Below are positions 23,371-33,334 of a DNA stretch of 64,000 bases, one piece after another. The number at the start of each line of letters is the position of its first letter. Position 1 is the first letter of the stretch. This stretch comes from Lutjanus erythropterus (taxonomy: Eukaryota; Chordata; Actinopteri; Lutjaniformes; Lutjanidae). Both the position numbers and the translations under genes were made by a program. A model generated the notes under the pieces. The model worked only from the letters and a program-made list of their open reading frames with translations, made no database searches and was not told the origin of the DNA. The stretch is taken from the NCBI GenBank assembly GCA_020091685.1, contig CM034612.1:25102655-25166654 (forward strand), read 5' to 3'.

Positions 23371-25150
23371 GACAGACAGCAATTCACTATCACATTCACA
23401 TCGTGGGCAATTTAAAGTCACCAATTATCCTATAATGCTGCATGTCGTTTGCCTTTTGATTGTATGGGAAAGCCGAGCACCGGAGAGAACCCACGCAGAC
23501 AAGAGGAGAAGTCTGCACAGAAAGGCCCTACCCGAGCCAGAAACCTCCTAGCACCACAGCCGTGGGGGATTCAAACTCAGGACCTTCTTGCTGTGATTAT
23601 CAAAATAGCAATAATTAATTTAGTAGTCCATTAATCATTGATAAGTTGTCACAGCTCTACAGAATGCTTTTGGACAAGCATGTGTGTTAAGGATGTAACA
23701 ATAAATAGAATATCACGATATTGAATAAAAAGTTCTCAGTATCGTTCTGGACTGACAATATATACCATGATATTAGCTGGGTAATTATTTTATTTGATTA
23801 TTTTGTGAAAGAACAGCTGATGGCTCTGCATTGCTTTTGTTTTGCAGTTTTTACTACATAATTCAAGCAACCCAGAACTAACGATCTATCTTTGTTCCTG
23901 CTCTCACCTATGGTCATGAAGGCGGGTCATGATACAAGCAGCTGAAATAGGTTTTCTCAGGAGGGTGGCTGGCATCTCCCTTAGGGATAGGGTGAAGCTC
24001 AGTCATATGTGACTCGGAGTAGAGCCGCTGCTCCTGCGTGAGAAAGGAGCCAGTTGAGGTGGTTCGGGCATCTTGTAAGGATGCTGCATGTCCTTTGCCT
24101 TTTGATTGTATGGGAAAGCCGGAGCACCGGAGAGAACCCACGCAGACAAGAGGAGAAGTCTGCACAGAGAGGCCTGCCGCAGCCAGAAACTCTAGCACCC
24201 CAGCCGGCTGGGGATTCAAACTCAGGACCTTCTTGCTGTGATGATCAAAATAGCAATAATTAATTTAGTAGTCCTTTACTGCACAGTACCAGGCAGGATA
24301 TAGTGAGTATTCACACTATTCCAACCCCAACGACATGAGTCTGCATGCCCACATACACCACCCATCATCTTCATGTGCCTCACTATCATAGACAGGTGGT
24401 TTTTCATTTTTGTGTTTGTCTATCGTGGGCCTTTCTTTAAGCTGCTGAATTTCTCATTTGAGGCATTTGATATTTTCCTCCAAAGCCTGCTTCTCCATAT
24501 TACATGCTTTGAGATGAATCTCTGCTTTCTGTTCTTGTTCCATTTCAAACATTTTTTAGCTCCTGGATTTCATATTGGAGAGATTTATTGTTTTGGCCCA
24601 AAGCCTCCTTGTCTTTGGAAAATGGACTCTCCATTTCACACGCTTTGAGATGAATCTCTTCTTTTGCTTCCGTTCTGATTCAAGCATTTTCTTCAGATCT
24701 TGAATTTCATTTTGGAGGATTCGTTGTTTCGCTCCAAAGCCATCCTCTTCTGAGACAGTGCATTCTCCATCTCAAAGGCTTTCAGGCAAATCTTCTTACT
24801 CTGCTCTTGTTCTGTTTGGAGCCTTTTCTTTAGCTCTTGAATTTCACATTGGAGATTGATTGTTTTGCCCCAAAGCCTCTTTCTCCTGTGACATCTCACA
24901 GGTTTTCAAATGAATCTCCTCTTTCTGCTCCTGTTCTGTTTGGAGCCTTTTCTTTAGCTCTTGAATTTCATTTTTGAGGATTGATTGTTTTGCCCCAAAG
25001 CCTCCTTCTCCTGGGACAGTGCACTCTCTGTCTCAAAGGCTTTCAAACAGATCTCATCTTTCTGCTCCTATTCTGTTTGGAGCATTTCCTTTAGCTCTTG
25101 AATTTCATTTTGAGGATTCATTGTTTTGCTCCAAAGCCTCCTTCTCCTGG
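23371..25150. repeat. Tandem segmental duplication, unit 3 (1780 bp)
   Basis: Begins GACAGACAGCAATTCACTA after CTTCTCCTGG, the same breakpoint as unit 2. Internal order is as in units 1 and 2. Confidence 0.88.
24290..25150 (-). pseudogene. Truncated 3'-end copy of the coiled-coil gene, unit 3
   Basis: About six minus-strand coiled-coil units with several one-base gaps (for example GGAGGATTC where other units have GGAGGGATTC), followed by the same unique tail. Most similar to the unit 2 copy. Confidence 0.7.
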
Positions 25151-25440
25151 GACAGACAGCAATTCACTATCATTCACATCGTCGGGCAATTTAAAGTCAC
25201 CAATTATCCTATAATGCTGCATGTCGTTTGCCTTTTGATTGTATGGGACCGAACACCGGAGAGAACCCACGCAGACAAGAGGAGAAGTCTGCACAGAGGC
25301 CTGCCGCGGCCAGAAACTCCTAGCACCCCAGCCGGCTGGGGTTCAAACTCAGGACCTTCTTGCTGTGATGATCAAAATAGCAATAATTAATTTAGTAGTC
25401 CTTTACTGCACAGTACCAGGCAGGATATAGTGAGTATTCA
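25151..25440. repeat. Tandem duplication, shortened unit 4
   Basis: Begins with the same GACAGACAGC junction but reaches the coiled-coil tail after about 280 bp instead of about 930 bp. The first half matches the first dispersed-repeat tail of other units and the second half (TTTAGTAGTCCTTTACTGC) matches the second. The missing ~650 bp therefore fits recombination between the two internal tails. Confidence 0.8.
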
Positions 25441-28400
25441 CTATTCCAACCCCAACGACATGAGTCTGCATGCCCACATACACCACCCATCATCTTCATG
25501 TGCCTCACTATCATAGACAAGTGGTTTTTCATTTTTGTGTTTGTCTATCGTGGGCCTTCCTTTAGCTGCTGAATTTCATTTGAGGCATTTGATATTTTCC
25601 TCAAAGCCTGCTTCTCCTGGAAAGAACCCTCTCCATATTACATGCTTTGAGATGAATCTCTGCTTTCTGTTCTTGTTCCATTTCAAACATTTTTGTAGCT
25701 CCTGGATTTCATGTTGGAGAGATTTATTGTTTTGGCCCAAAGCCTCCTTCTCTTTGGAAAATGGACTCTCCATTTCACACGCTTTGAGATGAATCTCTTC
25801 TTTTGCTTCAGTTCTGATTCAAGCCTTTTCTTTAGCTCTTGAATTTCATTTTGGAGGGATTGATTGTTTTGCCCCAAAGCCTCCTTCTCCTGGGACAGTG
25901 CACTCTCTGTCTCAAAGGCTTTCAAACAGATCTCCTCTTTCTGCTCCTTTTCTGTTTGGAGCCTTTTCTTTAGCTCTTGAATTTCATTTTGGAGGGATTG
26001 ATTGTTTTGCTCCCAAAGCCTCCTTCTCCTGGGACATCTCACAGGTTTTCAAATGAATCTCCTCTTTCTGCTCCTGTTCTGTTTGGAGCCTTTTCTTTAG
26101 CTCTTGAATTTCATTTTGGAGGATTGATTGTTTTGCCCCAAGCCTCCTTCTCCTGGGACAGTGCACTCTCTGTCTCAAAGGCTTTCAAACAGATCTCCTC
26201 TTTCTGCTCCTGTTCTGCTGGAGCATTTTCTTTAGCTCTTGAATTTCATTTTGGAGGATTCATTGTTTTGCTCCAAAGCCTCCTTCTCCTGGGACATCTC
26301 ACAGGTTTTCAAATGAATCTCCTCTTTCTGCTCCTGTTCTCTTTGGAGTCTTTTCTTTAGCTCTTGAATGTCATTTTGGAGGGATTCATTGATTTGGCCT
26401 AAAATCTCTGTCTCCTGGGAAAATACACTCTCAACTCCATGCTTTGAGATGAATCTCTCTTTCTGCTCCTGTTCTGTTTGGAGCATTTCCTTTAGCTCTT
26501 GAATTTCATTTTGGAGGGATTGATTGTTTTGCCCCAAAGCCTCCTTCTCCTGGGACAATGCACTCTCTGTCTCAAGGCTTTCAAACAGATCTCTCTCTTT
26601 CTGCTCCTGTTCTGTTTGAAGCATTTCCTTTAGTTCCTGAATTTCACATTGGAGGATTCATTGTTTTGCTCCAAAGCCTCCTTCTCCTGTGACATCTCAC
26701 AGGTTTTCAAATGAATCTCCTCTTTCTGCTCCTGTTCTGTTTGGAGCCTTTTCTTTAGCTCTTGAATTTCATTTTGGAGGATTGATTGTTTTGCCCAAAG
26801 CCTCCTTCTCCTGGGACAGTGCACTCTCTGTCTCAAAGGCTTTCAAACAGATCTCCTCTTTCTGCTCCTGTTGTGTTTGGAGCCTTTTCTTTAGCTCTTG
26901 AATTTCATTTGGAGGATTGATTGTTTTGCCCCAAAGCCTCCTCCTTCTCCTGGGACAGTGCACTCTCTGTCTCAAAGGCTCAAACAGATCTCCTCTTTCT
27001 GCTCCTGTGTGTTTGGAGCCTTTTCTTTAGCTCTTGAATTTCATTTTGGAGGGATTCATTGTTTTGCCCCAAAGCCTCCTTCTCCTGGGACAGTGCACTC
27101 TCTGTCTCAAGGCTTTCAAACAGATCTCATCTTTCTGCTCCTGTTCTGTTTGGAGCATTTCCTTTAGCTCTGAATTTCACATTGGAGGGATTCATTGTTT
27201 TGCTCCAAAGCCTCCTTCTCCTGTGACATCTCACAGGTTTTCAAATGAATCTCCTCTTTCTGCTCCTGTTCTGTTTGGAGCCTTTTCTTTAGCTCTTGAA
27301 TTTCATTTTGGAGGGATTGATTGTTTTGCCCAAAGCCTCCTTCTCCTGGGACAATGCACTCTCTGTCTCAAAGGCTTTCAAGCAGATCTCCTCTTTCTGC
27401 TCCTGTTCTGTTTGGAGCCTTTTCTTTAGCTCTTGAATTTCATTTTGGAGGGATTGATTGTTTTGCCCTAAAGCCTCCTTCTCCTGGGACAGTGCACTCT
27501 CTGTCTCAAAGTTTTTCAAACAGATCTCCTCTTTGTGCTCCTGTTCTGTTTGGAGCCTTTTCTTTTAGCTCTTGAATTTCATTTTGGAGGATTGATTGTT
27601 TTGCTCCAAAGCCTCCTTCTCCTGGGACATCTCACAGGTTTTCAAATGAATCTCCTCTTTCTGCTCCTGTTCTGTTTGGAGCCTTTTCTTTAGCTCTTGA
27701 ATTTCATTTTGGTGGATTCATTGATTTGGCCTAAAATCTCTGTCTCCTGGGAAAGTACACTCTCCAACTCCATGATTTGAGATGAATCTCCTCTTTTCTG
27801 CTCTTGTTCTGTTTGGAGCATTTCTTTTAGCTCCTGAATTTCATTTTGGAGATTCATTGTTTTGCTCCAAGCCTCCTTCTCCTGTGACATCTCACAGGTT
27901 TTCAAATGAATCTCCTCTTTCTGCTCCTGTTCTGTTTGGAGCCTTTTCTTTAGCTCTTGAATTTCATTTTGGAGGGATTGATTGTTTTGCTCCAAAGCCT
28001 CCTTCTCCCAGAACATCTCATAGGTTTTCAAATGAATCTCCTCTTTCTGCTCATGTTCTGTTTGGAGCCTTTTCTTTAGCTCTTGAATTTCATTTTGGAG
28101 GGATTGATTGTTTTGCCCCAAAGCCTCTTTCTCCTGTGACATCTCACAGGTTTTCAAATGAATCTCCTCTTTCTGCTCCTGTTCTGTTTGGAGCCTTTTC
28201 TTTAGCTCTTGAATTTCACATTGGAGGATTCATTGTTTTGCTCCAAAGCCTCCTTCTCCTGTGACATCTCACAGGTTTTCAAATGAATCTCCTCTTTCTG
28301 CGCTGTTCTGTTTGGAGCCTTTTCTTTAGCTCTTGAATTTCATTTTGGAGGATTGATTGTTTTGCCCCAAAGCCTCCTTCTCCTGGGACAGTGCACTCTC

Positions 28401-31400
28401 TGTCTCAAAGGCTTTCAAACAGATCTCCTCTTTGTGCTCCTGTTCTGTTTGGAGCCTTTTCTTTAGCTCTTGAATTTCATTTTGGAGGGATTGATTGTTT
28501 TGCTCCAAAGCCTCCTTCTCCTGGGACATCTCACAGGTTTTCAAATTAATCTCCTCTTTCTGCTCCTGTTCTGTTTGGAGCCTTTTCTTTAGCTCTTGAA
28601 TTTCATTTTGGTGGATTCATTGATTGGCCTAAAATCTCTGTCTCCTGGAAAAGTACACTCTCCAACTCCATGATTTGAGATGAATCTCCTCTTTCTGCTC
28701 TTGTTCTGTTTTGGAGCATTTCTTTTAGCTCCTGAATTTCATTTTGGAGGATTCATTGTTTTGCTCCAAAGCTTCCTTCTCCTGTGACATCTCACAGGTT
28801 TTCAAATGAATCTCCTCTTTCTGCTCCTGTTCTGTTTGGAGCCTTTTCTTTAGCTCTTGAATTTCATTTTGGAGGATTGATTGTTTTGCCCCAAAGCCTC
28901 CTTCTCCTGGGACAGTGCACTCTCTGTCTCAAAGGCTTTCAAACAGATCTCCTCTTTCTGCTCCTGTTGTGTTTGGAGCCTTTTCTTTAGCTCTTGAATT
29001 TCATGGAGAGATTGATTGTTTTGCCCAAAGCCTCCTTCTCCTGGGACAGTGCACTCTCTCTCTCTCAAAGGCTTTCAAACAGATCTCATCTTTCTGCTCC
29101 TGTTCTGTTTGGAGCATTTCCTTTAGCTCCTGAATTTCACATTGGGAGGGATTTGTTTTGCTCCAAAGCCTCCTTCTCCTGTGACATCTCACAGGTTTTC
29201 AAATGAATCTCCTCTTTCTGCTCCTGTTCTGTTTGGAGCCTTTTCTTTAGCTCTTGAATTTCATTTTGGAGGGATTGATTGTTTTGCTCCAAAGCCTCCT
29301 TCTCCCAGAACATCTCATAGGTTTTCAAATGAATCTCCTCTTTCTGCTCATGTTCTGTTTGGAGCCTTTTCTTTAGCTCTTGAATTTCATTTTGGAGGGA
29401 TTGATTGTTTTGCCCAAAGCCTCTTTCTCTGTGACATCTCACAGGTTTTCAAATGAATCTCCTCTTTCTGCTCCTGTTCTGTTTGGAGCCTTTTCTTTAG
29501 CTCTTGAATTTCATTTTGGAGGGATTGATTGTTTTGCCCCAAAGCCTCCTTCTCCTGGGACAGTGCCTCTCTCTCTCAAAGGCTTTCAAACAGATCGCAT
29601 CTTTCTGCTCCTGTTCTGTTTGGAGCATTTCCTTTAGCTCCTGAATTTCACATTGGAGGGATTCATTGTTTTGCTCCAAAGCCTCCTTCTCCTGTGACAT
29701 CTCACAGGTTTTCAAATGAATCTCCTCTTTCTGCTCCTGTTCTGTTTGGAGCCTTTTCTTTAGCTCTTGAATTTCATTTTGGAGGGATTGATTGTTTTGC
29801 TCCAAAGCCTCCTTCTCCCAGAACATCTCATAGGTTTTCAAATGAATCTCCTCTTTCTGCTCATGTTCTGTTTGGAGCCTTTTCTTTAGCTCTTGAATTT
29901 CATTTTGGAGGGATTGATTGTTTTGCCCAAAGCCTCTTTCTCCTGTGACATCTCACAGGTTTTCAAATGAATCTCCTCTTTCTGCTCCTGTTCTGTTTGG
30001 AGCCTTTTCTTTAGCTCTTGAATTTCATTTTGGAGGATTGATTGTTTTGCCCCAAAGCCTCCTTGTCCTGGGACAGTGCACTCTCTGTCTCAAAGGCTTT
30101 CAAACAGATCTCCTCTTTCTGCTCCTGTTCTGTTTGGAGCCTTTTCTTTAGCTCTTGAATTTCATTTTGGAGGGATTGATTGTTTGCCCCAAAGCCTCTT
30201 TCTCCTGTGACATCTCACAGGTTTTCAAATGAATCTCCTCTTTCTGCTCCTGTTCTGTTTGGAGCCTTTTCTTTAGCTCTTGAATTTCATTTTGGAGGGA
30301 TTGATTGTTTTGCTCCAAAGCCTCCTTCTCCTGGGACATCTCACAGGTTTTCAAATGAATCTCCTCCTTCTGCTCCTGTTCTGTTTGGAGCCTTTTCTTA
30401 AGCTCTTGAATTTCATTTTGGAGGGATTGATTGTTTTGCCCCAAAGCCTCCTTCTCCTGTGACATCTCACAGGTTTTCAAATGAATCTCCTCTTTCTGCT
30501 CCTGTTCTGTTTGGAGCCTTTTCTTTAGCTCTTGAATTTCATTTTGGAGGGATTGATTGTTTTGCCCCAAAGCCTCCTTCTCCTGGGACAATGCACTCTC
30601 CATCTCAAAGGCTTTCAAACAGATCTCATCTTTCTGCACCTGTTCTGTTTGGAGCATTTCCTTTAGCTCCTGAATTTACATTGGAGGATTCATTGTTTTG
30701 CTCCAAAGCCTCCTTCTCCTGGGACATCTCACAGGTTTTCAAATGAATCTCTCTTTCTGCTCCTGTTCTGTTTGGAGCCTTTTCTTTAGCTCTTGAATTT
30801 CATTTTGGAGGGATTGATTGTTTTGCCCCAAAGCCTCCTTCTCCTGGGACAATGCACTCTCCATCTCAAAGGCTTTCAAACAGATCTCATCTTTCTGCAC
30901 CTGTTCTGTTTGGAGCATTTCCTTTAGCTCCTGAATTTCACATTGGAGGGATTCATTGTTTTGCTCCAAAGCCTCCTTCTCCTGGGACATCTCACAGGTT
31001 TTCAAATGAATCTCCTCTTCTGCTCCTGTTCTGTTTGGAGCCTTTTCTTTAGCTCTTGAATTTCATTTTGGAGGGATTCATTGTTTTGCCCAAAGCCTCC
31101 TTCTCCCAGAACATCTCATAGGTTTTCAAATGAATCTCCTCTTTCTGCTCCTGTTCTGTTTGGAGCCTTTTCTTTAGCTCTTGAATTTCATTTTGGAGGG
31201 ATTGATTGTTTTGCCCCAAAGCCTCCTTCTCCTGGGACAGTGCACTCTCTGTCTCAAAGGCTTTCAAACAGATCTCCTCTTTCTGCTCCTGTTCTGTTTG
31301 GAGCCTTTTCTTTAGCTCTTGAATTTCATTTTGGAGGGATTGATTGTTTTGCTCCAAAGTCTTCTTCTCCTGGGATATCTCATAGATTTTCAAATGAATC

Positions 31401-32365
31401 TCCTCCTTCTGCTCCTTTTCTGCTTGAAGCATTTGCTTTAGCTCTTGATTTTCTTTTGGAGGAATTCATTGTTTTGCCTGAAATCTTCCTCTCCTGGGAC
31501 AGTGCATTATCCATCTCAAAGACTTGGAAATGAGTCTCTTCTTTCTGCTCTGTTCTCTTTGGAGCAATTTTCTTAGCTGTTGAATATCATTTTGGAGGGA
31601 TTTCTTTCCTCCCAAGTCTTACTCTGCTGAGACATTTCACTTTGTAACTCACACACTTTCAATTTAACTTCCTCATTCTGGCCCATTTGGTACATGTTCT
31701 TTATCTCCTGAATATCCTGTTGGAGGGATTCATTGTTTTGGCTTAAAATTTCGGTGTCCTCGGACAGCGCACCCACCATCTGAATGGCATGCATACAAAT
31801 TCTCTCTTTCTGCTCCTGTTGTGTTTGGAGCATTTTCTTTAGCTCTTGAATTTTGTGCTGGAGTGATTCGTTTTGACTTTGGTGGGCGGCCTCCTGTTCC
31901 TTCTTCGCAATCATATCAGTATGAAGGACAGCATTCCTCCTTCAATTGACTGACCTCATCGACAAGTGATTGGTTTTGATGAAAGCTTCACGGCGAATCT
32001 CTGCTTTCTGTTCCTTTTCCATCTGGAGCATTTTCTCAAGCTCCTGAAGTTGACATTGTTGTTCAGTATTATTGTTTTCAGCAATGTTGTTGAAATCATT
32101 AACCCAGCCCCAAATTGTGGACGTCTTCCAATATTTTGTTCAGACCGTGGATACACATCTCATTCATCTCCACCCGGCAGAAAGCCTTCCTCATCTTTTT
32201 CCTTTTCCGAGCACGTTTGGATGCACAAAAACAAGATTGGCTTGTCGTGTCATCCTGGTTGTCCTCACTGAGAGCCCTGATTTGTTGGATTAGACATTCA
32301 ATGTGTTGGGCCACCTTCTCAGTGGTTCTGCAGATGTTATCATAAACTGCAACTGTTTGTGCCAT
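25440..32365 (-). CDS. Giant tandem-repeat coiled-coil protein, frame interrupted; unrecognised gene
   Basis: I do not recognise the family. The ATG at 32365-32363 opens an 88-codon unique N-terminal part (MAQTVAVYDNICRTTEKVAQ to LEDVHNLG) with a basic cluster SKRARKRKKMRK that could be a nuclear signal. After a frame change come QLQELEKMLQMEKEQKAEI and divergent coiled-coil units (31450-31920). Then come roughly 40-45 near-identical units of 42 residues (SLQNEIQELKKRLQTEQEQK ... MSQEKEALGQNNQ) or 46 residues (with ETESALSQEK). A short tail near 25440-25570 (KHKNEKPPVYDSEAHEDDG) ends at a stop near 25442. Composition is Glu/Gln/Lys-rich with no membrane segment. Repeat style recalls golgin- or trichohyalin-like proteins without implying homology. 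Dozens of one-base gaps break the frame: either assembly error or a pseudogene. An AG acceptor (GACCTACAG) lies 17 bases before the ATG, so a 5' UTR exon may exist upstream. Confidence 0.55.
25690..31450 (-). repeat. 126/138-bp coding tandem array
   Basis: Successive copies of the plus-strand anchor TTGAATTTCA are 126 bp apart (30280 to 30406) or 138 bp apart (31181 to 31319). A few intervals are one or two bases short, for example 125 bp from 30155 to 30280. The copies are over 90% alike by eye. The array shows higher-order structure with repeats near 512 bp and 900 bp. Plus-strand ORFs across it are antisense shadows. Confidence 0.92.
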
Positions 32366-32446
32366 TTTCTGTTTCCTATCACCTGTAGGTCAAAAAGCCT
32401 CTTTCTGCTGTAGGGTTACCAGAAGTTTAACGTTAAGTTAACCTCT

Positions 32447-32493
32447 TTCAATAATAATAATAGTAATAATAATAATAATAATAAAATAATAAT
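32447..32493. repeat. (AAT)n microsatellite, imperfect
   Basis: AATAATAATAATAGTAATAATAAT-type run in the divergent intergenic region. Confidence 0.9.
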
Positions 32494-33034
32494 AATTCAA
32501 GTAAATGTTGTTTGTCACAATAAAGCAAATCCTTTGATAGGTAATGTAAGCTTCTCGAGTCCTGTTTATGTAATACCATCAAAGGACATAATAACAGATA
32601 ATCAAATACATGACGTCATCAAGGGAACAATGACGTCATGTTGTCGCGCCGTCAACGCTCTTTTTTTTTATCTTTATTTAAAAAGCAATGCAGTACAGTG
32701 CAACACAATACAATGTGAAGACAACCGCCAGAGGCTACAAACATTCAGGGCAGCACCTCGGAACATTACACTACACAAATATATCGAAAAGAGCACACAA
32801 ATCAAGAGTCTTAATGGCTTTCATATTAGTGGAATGTCTAATAGTTTCAATATATTGTTTGACCTTATTGTCAAAGACAGAAATTTAGAAAATAAAATTT
32901 GGTATGAAATTCCAGATTGAAAATGGGTTTTTGATTAATTGTTTAAACCCATTTATTCCGTCCAAGGCTCATTCTACACATTCTGTTGGATGATGTGACA
33001 CTGCGCATGCGTCAGGCTCACCAAGCAACAGTCG

Positions 33035-33238
33035 TTCTAGAAGGCAACCTCAGATCCGCGAAAGATCTCGTGAGAATGGTCGTTTTAATCTTAAATCCTG
33101 ATCGTTCCCGCACCCAAAGCAAGCGGTTACTAGGTACAGATTTGAACCACAGCGTAGTCAACTTCTAAAACATAGTTAGCTTGTACAATGTACAGAATGA
33201 ATAGACAAGGCGTGCAAATCTCGCGAGTGTTTCGCAAA
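33035..33238 (+). promoter_or_regulatory. Repeat with TCTCGCGAG palindromes at the snx4 5' end
   Basis: TCTCGTGAGA lies at 33066-33075 and TCTCGCGAGT at 33219-33228, the latter about 60 bp before the snx4 ATG. The block aligns, in the same orientation, with 49745-49970 inside ttll12 intron 1. TCTCGCGAGA is a known vertebrate core-promoter element bound by BANP and discussed for ZBTB33; a role here is inference. Confidence 0.5.
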
Positions 33239-33268
33239 TTAACGGTTTCCTTTCGAGACGCGACCACC

Positions 33269-33334
33269 ATGAACATCAGGAGAGAGGAGGATGGCGGAAG
33301 ATGGCAGAGACGAGTCAGTGGGTACCGACGATGA
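33269..33334 (+). other. Upstream ORF overlapping the snx4 start
   Basis: An ATG in strong context (ACCACCATGA) opens a 21-codon frame ending TGA at 33332-33334. It overlaps the snx4 start at 33291 in another frame. If the transcript includes it, it would lower snx4 translation. No transcript evidence is available. Confidence 0.45.

Larger units (their letters stand above)
32366..33290. other. Divergent intergenic region between the coiled-coil gene and snx4
   Basis: Between two start codons on opposite strands. It contains an ATA/ATAGTA microsatellite (32447-32493), two TGACGTCA-like words (CATGACGTCATC near 32609 and AATGACGTCATG near 32629) that resemble CRE/ATF sites, and a repeat with TCTCGCGAG palindromes (33035-33238) next to snx4. 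A shared bidirectional promoter is possible but inferred only from layout. Confidence 0.5.

Noticed and set aside
25690-31450. CRISPR-like or satellite DNA array
   Set aside because: Units are 126 or 138 bp with no spacer/repeat alternation, are multiples of three, and encode heptads. This is a coding tandem repeat in a eukaryotic genome.
20960-31533. Many long plus-strand ORFs with repeats such as FSNESPLSAPVLFGAF
   Set aside because: They are the antisense of the minus-strand coiled-coil units. The minus strand has coherent heptads, a unique start and a tail; the plus strand has none of these.
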